DNA of 14,000 bases from an uncultured Actinomycetes bacterium (GTDB lineage: Bacteria; Actinomycetota; Thermoleophilia; Gaiellales; Gaiellaceae): positions 1 to 14,000 of the forward strand of contig CAIYXH010000211.1 in the NCBI GenBank assembly GCA_903930195.1, written 5' to 3'. Of the stretch, positions 6,080 to 13,446 are shown piece by piece. Positions within the stretch are counted from its first letter, which is position 1; every line of letters starts with the position of its first letter. A program made the translations under genes and the position numbers. Below the pieces are notes generated by a model, which saw only the letters and a list, made by a program, of their open reading frames with translations, was not told the origin of the DNA and ran no database searches.

Positions 6080-7068
6080 TCTCTCGCTACCGCGACCGCC
6101 TGCCGGTCACTGCCGCCACGCCCGAGCTGACGCTCGGCGAGGGCTCGACCCCGCTGATCCGCTCGCGGGCGATCGGTGCCTCGCTGGGCGTCGACCTCTG
6201 GTTCAAGTTCGAGGGGATGAATCCCTCGGGATCCTTCAAGGACAGGGGGATGGTCGTCGCCGTCGCGAAGGCGGTCGAGGACGGCGCCACCGGCGTTGTC
6301 TGCGCCTCGACCGGCAATACGGCCGCGTCTGCGTCGGCCTACGCCGCGCGGGCCGGGCTCGTGGCCGTCGTCCTCTGCCCGGCAGGCGCGATCGCCGCTG
6401 CGAAGCAGGCTCAGTCCCGCGCCGTCGGGGCCCGCTTCCTCGAGGTGCGCGGGTCGTTCGACGATGCGCTGCGCTCGTGCCAGCAGCTCGCCGACCGCGG
6501 CGAGTTCGCCCTCGTCAACTCGCTCAACCCGTACCGGATCGAAGGGCAGAAGACGGCCGCGTTCGAGCTCACCGAGGAGCTCGGTCACGCGCCGCACGTG
6601 CTCGCACTGCCCTACGGGGGCGGCGGCAACACGAAGGCCTACGCCAAGGGCTTCACCGAGGACGGCGCCGCGACGCGGATCGTCTCGGCGCAGTCCGAGC
6701 AGCGCGCGACGACGCTCGCGTCGGCGATCCGGATCGCCGAGCCCGCCCATGAGCACGAGGTCGAAGCGCTCGTCGAGGGCGGCCGCGTCGAGGTCACGAG
6801 CGTCAGCGACGAGGACATCACGCGAATGTGGCTCGAGCTCGCCACACGCGAAGGGATCTTCTGCGAGCCGTCGTCGGCCGCAGGCCTCGCCGGCCTGCGC
6901 CAGGTCGAGCTCGAGACTGGCAGCACCGTCGTCTGCGTCCTCACGGGCCATGGCCTCAAGGACACGGCCGCGGTCGCGAACCTCACGGCCGAGCCGTGCG
7001 TCGTCGATCCCGACGTCGATTCGATCCTGGCCGGCATCCACGGCGCGCCGGTGGGGGTCGGAGCGTGA
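6070..7068 (+). CDS. thrC: Threonine synthase (short form, PLP fold type II)
   Basis: A protein of 332 residues that converts O-phosphohomoserine and water to threonine and phosphate with pyridoxal phosphate. The order is GEGSTPLI (23-30), FKFEGMNPSGSFKDRG with the Schiff-base Lys57, CASTGNTAASASAYAARAGL, the phosphate-cradle glycine loop YGGGGNT, FCEPSSAAG, and VCVLTGHGLKD near the C-terminus. It lacks the N-terminal zinc-ribbon of the second threonine synthase at 10913. The ATG has GGAG (6059-6062) at 7-base spacing and overlaps the hom stop by 10 bases. Being between hom and thrB makes threonine synthase the clear assignment. It ends in a GTGA overlap with thrB. Confidence 0.95.
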   Translation: MGVISRYRDRLPVTAATPELTLGEGSTPLIRSRAIGASLGVDLWFKFEGMNPSGSFKDRGMVVAVAKAVEDGATGVVCASTGNTAASASAYAARAGLVAVVLCPAGAIAAAKQAQSRAVGARFLEVRGSFDDALRSCQQLADRGEFALVNSLNPYRIEGQKTAAFELTEELGHAPHVLALPYGGGGNTKAYAKGFTEDGAATRIVSAQSEQRATTLASAIRIAEPAHEHEVEALVEGGRVEVTSVSDEDITRMWLELATREGIFCEPSSAAGLAGLRQVELETGSTVVCVLTGHGLKDTAAVANLTAEPCVVDPDVDSILAGIHGAPVGVGA

Positions 7069-7928
7069 GCATCGTCGTCCGCGCTCCCGCGACCACGGCG
7101 AACCTCGGCCCGGGCTTCGACTGCGCGGCTGCGGCGTTCGAGCTCTGGAACGAGCTCGAGGTCACGCCCGGCTCCGGCACGGTCACCGTCACGGGGGAGG
7201 GCACCGACGAGATCTCGACCGGAGCCGACCATCTGGCGTTGCGCGCGTTCGCGGCCGTCACGCCGATCGACGGCTACGACTTCCGCTTCACGAACCGGAT
7301 CCCGCTCGAGCGGGGGATGGGCTCCTCGGCGGCGACGATCGCCGCCGGGCTCGTCGCCGGCTTCGCTGCGGCGGGGCGCGAGGCCGATCCCGACGAGCTG
7401 CTCGCGCTCGGGTTGCCGTTCGAAGGCCACGCCGACAATCTCGCTGCGGCGCTGCGCGGCGGTGTCTGTCTGATCTGGCAGAACGGCGACGGTCGCCACC
7501 ACACGCGCCAGGTCGCGACCGATCTCCCGCTGGCTGCGATCGTCGTCGCGCCCGAGACGCGCGTGAGCACCGCCGCCTCCCGGGGCCGCCTGCCCGAGAG
7601 CCTGAGCCACGGCGAGGCCGTTGCCGCCGCGGCGCAGGCCGCGCTGCTCGGCGCCGCGATGGCCTCGGGCGACGCCGAGCTCCTTGCCGCAGCCTTCCAC
7701 GATCGCCTGCACGAGCCCTACCGCGCCGCCGACGCCCCGCACCTCGGCGAGCTGCGCGACGCGCCGGTCACCGGCCAGGCGGGCGTCACCCTCTCGGGCT
7801 CCGGCCCGTCGATCGTCGTCTGGGTCGAGAAGGCCGCCGTGGCCGAGGCAGCCGCGGAGCTCGGCAACCGCTACCCGGACGCGCGCGTCCTTCCCCTCCG
7901 CATCGCCCAGACAGGAGCTTCCACATGA
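7065..7928 (+). CDS. thrB: Homoserine kinase (GHMP kinase family)
   Basis: A protein of 287 residues that phosphorylates homoserine with ATP to give the ThrC substrate. It starts at GTG 7065, overlapping the thrC stop, with GGGGGT (7052-7057) as ribosome-binding site. GHMP motifs are present: the N-terminal RAPATTANLGPGFDCAA, the ATP-binding GMGSSAA at 84-90 (the family usually has GLGSSAA), and the C-terminal motif GVTLSGSGPSIVVW. It is a little shorter than the 300-310 of many homologues, with no missing motif. A methionine codon further upstream in this frame lies deep inside thrC and is not the start. It overlaps ilvD by 4 bases. Confidence 0.95.
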   Translation: MSIVVRAPATTANLGPGFDCAAAAFELWNELEVTPGSGTVTVTGEGTDEISTGADHLALRAFAAVTPIDGYDFRFTNRIPLERGMGSSAATIAAGLVAGFAAAGREADPDELLALGLPFEGHADNLAAALRGGVCLIWQNGDGRHHTRQVATDLPLAAIVVAPETRVSTAASRGRLPESLSHGEAVAAAAQAALLGAAMASGDAELLAAAFHDRLHEPYRAADAPHLGELRDAPVTGQAGVTLSGSGPSIVVWVEKAAVAEAAAELGNRYPDARVLPLRIAQTGAST

Positions 7929-9613
7929 GCGTCTACAGCCAGCCCTCCGATCCCGGCAAGAAGCGCAGCGCCAAGCTGACCGACGGCGTCGATCGCGCGC
8001 CCGCGCGCGCGATGCTGAAGGGCATCGGCTTCACCGACGAAGACCTGGCGAAGCCGATCATCGGGGTCGCGACGACGTGGACCGAGACGATGCCGTGCAA
8101 CTACAACCAGCGCGAGCTCGCCCAGCACGTCAAGGCCGGCATCCGCGCAGCCGGCGGCACGCCGATGGAGTTCAACACGATCTCCGTCTCCGACGGCGTC
8201 TCGATGGGCACGAGCGGCATGCGCGCGTCGCTGATCTCGCGCGAGGTGATCGCCGACTCGATCGAGCTGATGGTCGAGGGGCACCTCATGGACGGGCTCG
8301 TCTGCCTCGTCGGCTGCGACAAGACCGTCCCGGGCGCCACCATGGCGCTCGCGCGGCTCGACGTCCCGGGCCTGATCTTCTACAGCGGCTCGATCGAGAC
8401 CGGCAGCTACCGCGGCAAGGACGTGACGATCCAGGACGTGTTCGAGGCAGTCGGGGCACGCGCGGCGGGCCGGATGACCGACGAGGACGTCCACGAGCTC
8501 GAGAGCTGCGCCTGTCCCGGCGCCGGCGCCTGCGGCGGTCAGTTCACGGCCAACACGATGGCGCTCGTCGTCGACTTCCTGGGCATCTCGCCGCGCGGTC
8601 TCAACGGGATCCCGGCCACGCACCCCGACAAGGAGGCGGCCGCCGAGGAGGCAGGCCGGATGGCGATGGAGCTGATCCGCAAGGATCTGAAGCCGTCGCA
8701 GATCCTCACCCGTGATGCCTTCGAGAACGCGATTGCGGCGGTCGCCGGCACCGGCGGCTCGACGAACGGCGTGCTCCACCTGCTCGCGATCGCACGCGAG
8801 GTGGGCATCGAGCTCTCGCTCGAGGACTTCGACTCGATCTCGGCGCGCACGCCGATCGTCGCCGATCTGAAGCCGTTCGGCCGCTTCGCGGCCCCGGCCA
8901 TCCACGAGGCCGGCGGCATCGGCCTCGTCGCCCGTGAGCTCTCGGCGGCCGGGATGATCCACGACGGCCTCACCGGCGTCGACGGCAAGACGCTGCGCCA
9001 GGTCGCGGACGACACGGTCGAGACGCCGGGGCAGGAGGTCGTCGTCTCGTACGAGCATCCGATCCAGGCGAGTGGCGGCATCGCGATCCTGCGCGGCTCG
9101 CTCGCGCCCGAGGGCTCCGTCGTCAAGCTCGCCGGCCACGAGCGGCACCTGCACCGCGGCCCCGCCCGCGTCTTCGACTCCGAGGAGGAGTGCTTCGCCG
9201 CCGTCAAGGCGCGTGCGATCAAGGCGGGCGACGTGGTCGTGATCCGCTACGAGGGCCCGGCCGGCGGCCCCGGGATGCGCGAGATGCTGCACGTCACCGC
9301 AGCGCTCGTCGGCGAGGGCCTCGGCGAGGAGATCGCCCTGATCACCGACGGCCGCTTCTCCGGCGCGACGCACGGCCTGATGGTCGGCCACATCGCTCCC
9401 GAGGCGGCGCGCGGCGGCCCGATCGCCGCCGTCCGCGACGGCGACATCATCGTGCTCGACATCGCGAACCGCGAGCTCAACCTCGAGCTCTCCGACGACG
9501 AGATCGCGGCGCGCCTCGCCGACTGGAAGGCGCCTGCCTCCAAGGTCAAGCACGGCGTCTTCTCCAAGTACGCCGCCGGCGTCAGCAGCGCGAGCAAAGG
9601 CGCGGTGACGTGA
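7925..9613 (+). CDS. ilvD: Dihydroxyacid dehydratase
   Basis: A protein of 562 residues that dehydrates 2,3-dihydroxyacids to the 2-oxo acids that are transaminated to valine and isoleucine. Three conserved cysteines suited to an Fe-S cluster are visible: Cys58 in ETMPCNYNQ, Cys131 in GCDKTVPGATM, and Cys203 in CPGAGACGGQFTANTM. The last form resembles the oxygen-tolerant [2Fe-2S] enzymes of plants and actinobacteria. The catalytic serine region is DGRFSGATHG, and GTGGSTNGVLHLLAIA is also typical. An excellent AGGAG (7913-7917) stands 7 bases from the ATG, which overlaps the thrB stop (ATGA). It is the last gene of the ilv-thr operon and faces a convergent aminotransferase gene. Confidence 0.97.
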   Translation: MSVYSQPSDPGKKRSAKLTDGVDRAPARAMLKGIGFTDEDLAKPIIGVATTWTETMPCNYNQRELAQHVKAGIRAAGGTPMEFNTISVSDGVSMGTSGMRASLISREVIADSIELMVEGHLMDGLVCLVGCDKTVPGATMALARLDVPGLIFYSGSIETGSYRGKDVTIQDVFEAVGARAAGRMTDEDVHELESCACPGAGACGGQFTANTMALVVDFLGISPRGLNGIPATHPDKEAAAEEAGRMAMELIRKDLKPSQILTRDAFENAIAAVAGTGGSTNGVLHLLAIAREVGIELSLEDFDSISARTPIVADLKPFGRFAAPAIHEAGGIGLVARELSAAGMIHDGLTGVDGKTLRQVADDTVETPGQEVVVSYEHPIQASGGIAILRGSLAPEGSVVKLAGHERHLHRGPARVFDSEEECFAAVKARAIKAGDVVVIRYEGPAGGPGMREMLHVTAALVGEGLGEEIALITDGRFSGATHGLMVGHIAPEAARGGPIAAVRDGDIIVLDIANRELNLELSDDEIAARLADWKAPASKVKHGVFSKYAAGVSSASKGAVT

Positions 9614-9632
9614 GCAGGGCGGACAAGACACA

Positions 9633-9660
9633 GGGACTGTCCCCGAAGGGGCCTGTCCCG
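9633..9660 (+). repeat. REP-like palindromic repeat, copy 1 (after ilvD)
   Basis: This 28-base element folds as outer arms GGGAC/GTCCC, a 3-base internal loop on each side, inner arms CCCC/GGGG and a GAA loop. It lies 19 bases after the ilvD stop, in the sense direction of ilvD. It matches copy 2 at 13392-13419 in 25 of 28 positions. The three differences fall in a loop, in an internal loop, or convert an A-U pair to G-U, so the fold is preserved. A third, diverged copy lies inverted at 9693-9715. Confidence 0.75.
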
Positions 9661-9692
9661 ATCGAGGCGGTGCGCGCTGTCGGCGTTCAGTC

Positions 9693-9715
9693 GGGACAGG
9701 CCGGAGGCCAGTCCC
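9693..9715 (-). repeat. REP-like palindromic repeat, copy 3 (inverted, at the aminotransferase stop)
   Basis: Read on the minus strand this copy has the same GGGAC/GTCCC outer arms, then a T/T mismatch, self-complementary GGCC inner arms and a TCC loop. Its first G is the last base of the aminotransferase TAG stop. The centre is shorter than in copies 1 and 2 (GGCC-TCC-GGCC in place of the CCCC-GAA-GGGG core), so the outer arms are the conserved part. Confidence 0.6.
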
Positions 9716-10884
9716 TAACCCGCGAGCAGCTTCTTGATGTTGCGGGTCGCCTGCAGGATCCGCTGGTCGTTCTCGACGAGCGCGAAACGCACGTGGCAGT
9801 CGCCGCCTGGGCCGAAGCCGACACCCGGGGAGACCGCCACCTCCGCCTCACGGGCAAGGAGCAGGGAGAACTCCAGGGAGCCGAGCTCGCGGAAGGCGTC
9901 CGGCAGCTCCGCCCAGACGAACATCGTGCCCTGCGGGGACGGGACGTCCCAGCCCGCGCGCTCGAGGCCGGAGATGAGGGCGTCGCGGCGCAGGCGGTAG
10001 ATCTCGTTCACCTCCGCCGGGTAGTCGGAGGCCTCGCGGAGCGCCACGATCGAGGCGATCTGAATCGGCTGGAAGGTGCCGTAGTCCAGGTAGGACTTGA
10101 GCTTCGCCAGCGCGGCGATCACGTCCGGGCGGCCGAGGCAGAAGCCCATGCGCCAGCCGGCCATCGAGAAGGACTTCGTCAGGGAGTACAGCTCGACCGC
10201 CACGTCGAGGGCGCCTTCGCAGGCGAGCACGGACGGCGGCTTGTGGCCGTCGAAGGCGACGTCTGCGTAGGCGAAGTCGTGGATCAGCACGAAGTCGCGC
10301 TCGCGGGCGAGGTCGACGAGCTTCTGCATCAGCTCCGGCGTCGCGACGGCGGTCGTCGGGTTGTGCGGGAAGGAGACGATGACGGCGCGCGGCGCGGGCT
10401 GCGCGGAGCGGACGGCCTCTTCGACGATCTCCAGGAAGTCGCCGCCCTCGAAGCCGCGCGCGTGGATCACCGTCGCGCCGGCGAGACGCGGCGCGACGAG
10501 GTGGATGGGGTAGGCCGGCGACGGGACGACAACCGTGTCGCCCGGCTCGGACAGCACCCACATCAGGTGCGAGAGGCCTTCCTTGGCGCCGATTGTCGAG
10601 ACCACGTGACGTTCCGGATCGAGCGTGACGCCGAAGACGTCGGCGTAGCGCTCGCAGATCGCTTCGCGCAGGTTCGGCAGGCCGCGGCTCGAGGAGTACC
10701 GGTGGTTGACCGGCTTGAGCGCGGCTTCGGCAAGCTTTTCAACGGCGACGGCGGGACTCGGGATGTCCGGGTTGCCGAAGCCGAGGTCGATCACGTCACG
10801 GCCCGCGCGCCGAAGCTCACGCTTCAGCTCGTTGACCGTCGCGAAGACGTACGGGGGAAGTTCACCAATACGACGGAATTCCAT
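9715..10884 (-). CDS. alaC: Class I/II PLP aminotransferase, AlaC-like (glutamate-pyruvate type)
   Basis: A protein of 389 residues, fold type I. It opens FRRIGELPPYVFATVNELK and continues with DVIDLGFGNPD, YSSSRGLPNLR, TIGAKEGLSHLM and PSPAYPIH. This series closely recalls E. coli AlaC, the main alanine-forming glutamate-pyruvate aminotransferase. HDFAYAD holds the PLP-binding Asp203 and Tyr206, SLTKSFSMAGWR the Schiff-base Lys237, and HVRFALVEN the substrate-carboxylate arginine near the C-terminus. The likely reaction is reversible transfer between glutamate and pyruvate; aspartate or another 2-oxo acid is possible in this broad family. It is the only minus-strand gene here, set between two amino-acid operons. 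The start codon has GAGGA on the minus strand (10890-10894) 5 bases away. The divergent neighbour starts 28 bases away. Confidence 0.88.
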   Translation of the reverse strand: MEFRRIGELPPYVFATVNELKRELRRAGRDVIDLGFGNPDIPSPAVAVEKLAEAALKPVNHRYSSSRGLPNLREAICERYADVFGVTLDPERHVVSTIGAKEGLSHLMWVLSEPGDTVVVPSPAYPIHLVAPRLAGATVIHARGFEGGDFLEIVEEAVRSAQPAPRAVIVSFPHNPTTAVATPELMQKLVDLARERDFVLIHDFAYADVAFDGHKPPSVLACEGALDVAVELYSLTKSFSMAGWRMGFCLGRPDVIAALAKLKSYLDYGTFQPIQIASIVALREASDYPAEVNEIYRLRRDALISGLERAGWDVPSPQGTMFVWAELPDAFRELGSLEFSLLLAREAEVAVSPGVGFGPGGDCHVRFALVENDQRILQATRNIKKLLAG

Positions 10885-10912
10885 AGCCGTCCTCAGTCTA
10901 AGGAGACTCGAA
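10885..10912. promoter_or_regulatory. Very short divergent spacer between the aminotransferase and second threonine synthase
   Basis: Only 28 bases separate the two start codons. They hold both ribosome-binding sites: AAGGAG (10900-10905, plus strand) for the threonine synthase and GAGGA (minus strand, 10890-10894) for the aminotransferase. A TAGACT on the minus strand (10900-10895) could be a -10 giving a near-leaderless aminotransferase message, but no matching -35 was seen. Promoters for both genes must lie largely within the opposite gene's 5' coding region; TTCACC at 10861-10866 is a weak plus-strand -35 candidate. Confidence 0.4.
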
Positions 10913-12139
10913 ATGTCAGTTGACGTTCTACGGTGCAGGGTCTGCGAGAGCGAGTACCCGGCGATTGCCCACGGGATCTGCGCGCGGTGCTTCGGCCCGC
11001 TCGAACCGGTCTACGACTGGGACGAGATCGCGACGCGTGTCAGCCGTGAGAGCATCGAGGCCGGCCCGCTCTCGATCTGGCGTTATGCCGACCTTCTGCC
11101 GGCCACGCCGCCCCCCGATGCCGCCTCTGGCCCGGGGTGGACGCCGCTGATCCCCGCACCGCGGCTTGCAGCTGCGGTCGGCGTCGGCGAGCTCTGGCTC
11201 AAGCTCGACACCGCGAACCCGACCCACTCGTTCAAGGACCGCGTCGTCGCCGTCGCGGCGGCGAAGGCCGTTGAGTTCGGGCTCGACACGCTCTCGTGCA
11301 CCTCGACCGGGAATCTCGCCGGCGCCGTTGCGGCCCGGGCGGCGCAGCTCGGGATGCCGGCAGTGATCTTCTGCCCGGCCTCGCTCGAGCTCGAGAAGAT
11401 GCAGGCGACGACCGTCTACGGCGCCCGCGTCTTCGGCGTGAACGGCAGCTACGACGACTGCTCGCGGCTCGTCTCCGAGCTCGCGGGCGAGGTCGAGTGG
11501 GGCTTCGTCAACGTCAACCTGCGCTCCTACTACGCCGAGGGCTCGAAGTCGCTCGCCTTCGAGGTGATCGAGCAGCTCGGCTGGGAGACACCGGACGCCG
11601 TCGTCGCGCCGATCGCGTCGGGCGCGATGTTCTCGAAGCTCTGGCAGGGCTACAACCAGTTCGAGCGGCTCGGCCTGATCGACACCCCGAAGCCGCGCCT
11701 CTATGGCGGCCAGGCCGAGGGCTGCAGCCCCGTCGCCTCCGCGTTTGCCGAAGACCGGCGCGTCTCGCCGGTGCGGCCGAACTCGATCGCACGCTCACTG
11801 GCGATCGGCAACCCGGCCGACGGCGACCTCGCGATCTCGACCGCCCGCGCGTCGGGCGGGGCGATCTACGCGGTGCCCGAGGCAGACGTCGGCCCGAACA
11901 TGGCGTTCCTCGCCGAGCTGGCGGGCGTCTTCGGCGAGACCGCTGCGGGGGTCACGATCGGTGCGCTCCGCGCGGCGGCCGCCCGTGGCGACATCGGCGA
12001 GAACGACCGCGTCGTCGCGCTGATCACCGGCACCGGCCTGAAGACGCCGGGCGCCGTGGCCGGCTCGGTCACCGGGACGATCGTCGAGATCGAGCCCGAT
12101 GTCGACGCGCTGCTCGACGAGCTCGGAGTGCTCGCGTGA
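10913..12139 (+). CDS. thrC: Threonine synthase paralogue with N-terminal zinc-ribbon
   Basis: A protein of 408 residues. The N-terminus has two Cys-X2-Cys pairs, CRVC (8, 11) and CARC (23, 26), a rubredoxin-like zinc-ribbon found on many archaeal and bacterial long threonine synthases. The PLP fold type II body follows: PGWTPLIPAPRL, DTANPTHSFKDRV with Schiff-base Lys108, CTSTGNLAGAVAARAAQLGM, YGGQAEGCSPVASAF, and ALITGTGLKTPG at the C-terminus. An excellent AAGGAG (10900-10905) at 7-base spacing fixes the ATG at 10913; the frame upstream is antisense to the aminotransferase. It is a different lineage from the 332-residue enzyme at 6070 in the hom-thrB cluster. The same reaction is likely, but another phosphorylated or O-substituted hydroxy amino acid is possible because no hom or thrB lies beside it. 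It ends in a GTGA overlap with the chorismate mutase gene. Confidence 0.88.
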   Translation: MSVDVLRCRVCESEYPAIAHGICARCFGPLEPVYDWDEIATRVSRESIEAGPLSIWRYADLLPATPPPDAASGPGWTPLIPAPRLAAAVGVGELWLKLDTANPTHSFKDRVVAVAAAKAVEFGLDTLSCTSTGNLAGAVAARAAQLGMPAVIFCPASLELEKMQATTVYGARVFGVNGSYDDCSRLVSELAGEVEWGFVNVNLRSYYAEGSKSLAFEVIEQLGWETPDAVVAPIASGAMFSKLWQGYNQFERLGLIDTPKPRLYGGQAEGCSPVASAFAEDRRVSPVRPNSIARSLAIGNPADGDLAISTARASGGAIYAVPEADVGPNMAFLAELAGVFGETAAGVTIGALRAAAARGDIGENDRVVALITGTGLKTPGAVAGSVTGTIVEIEPDVDALLDELGVLA

Positions 12140-12405
12140 GCGATCCGCTCCTGGCCGAGACCCGCAGCGAGCTCGACGCGATCGACCGCGCCCTGCTCGA
12201 CCTGGTCAACCGCCGCCTCGAGCTGGTGCGGCGGTTGCACGTCCACAAGGTCGAGGCCGGTCTGCCCCTGCGCGACATGGCCCGTGAGGAGGGCCTCCTC
12301 GACGAGCTCGTCGCGAAGAACGACGGAACGCTCTCGGAGGGTGGCGTACGCGCGTTCTTCACCCACATCCTCGATCTGATTCGGAAGGAGATCCATGGCA
12401 GCTGA
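12136..12405 (+). CDS. aroQ: Chorismate mutase, AroQ class, monofunctional
   Basis: A small all-helical protein of 89 residues that rearranges chorismate to prephenate. The active-site pattern of the E. coli P-protein mutase domain is conserved in order and spacing: Arg10 (E. coli R11), Arg27 (R28), Lys38 (K39), Asp47 (D48), Arg50 (R51) and Glu51 (E52). The usual Gln near the C-terminus is not obvious; the end reads IRKEIHGS. The start is GTG 12136, overlapping the threonine synthase stop; the frame upstream is a shadow of that gene. It is not fused to prephenate dehydratase, whose gene lies one gene downstream. It overlaps leuB by 11 bases. The symbol follows the fold class; aroQ is also used for type II dehydroquinase, which this is not. 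Confidence 0.88.
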   Translation: MSDPLLAETRSELDAIDRALLDLVNRRLELVRRLHVHKVEAGLPLRDMAREEGLLDELVAKNDGTLSEGGVRAFFTHILDLIRKEIHGS

Positions 12406-13375
12406 GGTGGTGATCCTCCCCGGCGACGGCATCGGCCCCGAGGTCATGCAGGAGGCCGCCCGCGTGATGATGGCGTTCGGCATCGACTTCGTCTCGCAGC
12501 CGTTCGGCGGCGCGGCGATCGACTCGATCGGGCGTCCGATGATCCCCGACACCCTGATCGCCGCGCGCAAGGCCAAGGCTGTGCTGCTCGGGGCGGTCGG
12601 CGGCCCGCAGTGGGAGTCGCACGTCCCGCGTCCCGAGACCGCGCTGATCAAGCTGCGCAAGGAGCTCGGCGTCTACGCGAACCTGCGGCCCGCCCGTGCC
12701 GAGGGCATCGACCTCGTCATCGTCCGCGAGCTGATCGGCGGCCTCTACTACGGTGCTCGCGGCACCCGCGAGGACGGGGTCGTCTTCGACACCTGCGAGT
12801 ACACCGAGGAGGGCGTCGAGCGGGTGATCCGCCGGGCCTTCGAGGTCGCGCGGACGCGCGGCAAGCGGCTCGTCTCGGTCGACAAGTCGAACGTGCTCGA
12901 CACCGGCAGGCTCTGGCGCGCGGTCGCGATGCGGCTCGGCCCGGAGTACCCGGACGTCGAGCTGAGCCACGGCCTCGTCGACAGCGTCGCGATGCAGCTC
13001 GTGATGAACCCGGCGCAGTTCGACACGCTGGTGATGGAGAACACCTTCGGCGACATCCTCTCCGACGTCGCTGCCGGTGCCACCGGCGGTCTCGGCCTAG
13101 CGTCGTCCGCCTCGCTCTCCGACGACGGCCCCGGCATCTTCGAGCCGGTGCACGGCTCGGCGCCGGACATCGCCGGCAGGGGGATCGCGAACCCGACGGC
13201 GATGCTGCTCTCGCTCGTGATGGCGCTCGACTACTGCCTCGACCGTCCGGCCGAGGCACGCCGGCTCGAGACGGCGATCGCGCACGCGGCCGAGACGGCG
13301 CCGACGGTCGATCAGGGCGGCACGGCAACGACGACGCAGTTCGGCGATGCCGTGCTGGAGGCGCTGGCCGCGTGA
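12395..13375 (+). CDS. leuB: 3-isopropylmalate dehydrogenase
   Basis: A protein of 326 residues, somewhat shorter than the usual 340-370, that oxidises and decarboxylates 3-isopropylmalate with NAD in leucine synthesis. Motifs in order are LPGDGIGPEV (8-17), LLGAVGGPQW, ETALIKLRKELGVYANLRPA, VRELIGGLYYGARG with the active-site Tyr pair 118/119, VDKSNVLD with Lys164, metal-binding Asp residues in LVDSVAMQLV and GDILSDVAAG, and the NAD motif EPVHGSAPDIAGRGIANP. The RELIGGLYYG loop favours LeuB over isocitrate or tartrate dehydrogenase relatives. AAGGAG (12385-12390) lies 4 bases from the ATG. No leuA, leuC or leuD is in the window, so this leucine gene is displaced into an aromatic/threonine operon. 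A palindromic repeat follows the stop. Confidence 0.93.
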   Translation: MAAEVVILPGDGIGPEVMQEAARVMMAFGIDFVSQPFGGAAIDSIGRPMIPDTLIAARKAKAVLLGAVGGPQWESHVPRPETALIKLRKELGVYANLRPARAEGIDLVIVRELIGGLYYGARGTREDGVVFDTCEYTEEGVERVIRRAFEVARTRGKRLVSVDKSNVLDTGRLWRAVAMRLGPEYPDVELSHGLVDSVAMQLVMNPAQFDTLVMENTFGDILSDVAAGATGGLGLASSASLSDDGPGIFEPVHGSAPDIAGRGIANPTAMLLSLVMALDYCLDRPAEARRLETAIAHAAETAPTVDQGGTATTTQFGDAVLEALAA

Positions 13376-13446
13376 GCGTGACGATTGCAGAGGGGCTGTC
13401 CCCGCAGGGGGCTGTCCCGGTAGTGCTCTTGGAGATCGTCGCGTGA
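13372..13446 (+). CDS. Possible 24-codon linker ORF between leuB and pheA
   Basis: A frame from GTG 13372 overlaps the leuB stop (GTGA) and ends at TGA 13444-13446, overlapping the pheA start in the same way. It would encode 24 residues, starting MSVTIAEG and ending VVLLEIVA, and its middle is made by the palindromic repeat. No ribosome-binding site precedes it except by coupling with leuB. It could carry ribosomes from leuB to pheA across the hairpin, or be chance; pheA has its own GGAG. Confidence 0.2.
   Translation: MSVTIAEGLSPQGAVPVVLLEIVA
13392..13419 (+). repeat. REP-like palindromic repeat, copy 2 (between leuB and pheA)
   Basis: A 28-base element matching copy 1 in 25 of 28 positions, with outer arms GGGGC/GTCCC (one G-U pair), inner arms CCCC/GGGG and a GCA loop. 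It starts 16 bases after the leuB stop, in sense orientation, inside a likely operon. It ends 23 bases before the pheA start, so it could act as an mRNA processing, stabilising or partial-termination element. Confidence 0.75.

Larger units (their letters stand above)
9632..9716. terminator. Inverted repeat pair between convergent ilvD and the aminotransferase; possible two-way terminator
   Basis: AGGGACTG (9632-9639) is complementary to CAGTCCCT (9709-9716), and CCTGTCCCGA (9652-9661) is complementary to TCGGGACAGG (9691-9700). The two inverted repeat copies can therefore pair into one long imperfect stem around a 29-base loop, or fold separately. The structure fills the gap between two converging genes, where a bidirectional transcript end is expected. 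No T run follows on either strand, so it is not a classical intrinsic terminator. The rest of this gap shows no gene. Confidence 0.45.

Noticed and set aside
6296..9613. 1105-residue plus-strand open frame across thrC, thrB and ilvD
   Set aside because: Only its last 562 codons (from 7925) are IlvD; the rest is an out-of-frame Arg/Ser-rich shadow of thrC and thrB.
9190..10923. 577-residue plus-strand frame through the ilvD end and opposite the aminotransferase
   Set aside because: Low-complexity shadow; the minus-strand aminotransferase over the same bases has complete catalytic motifs.
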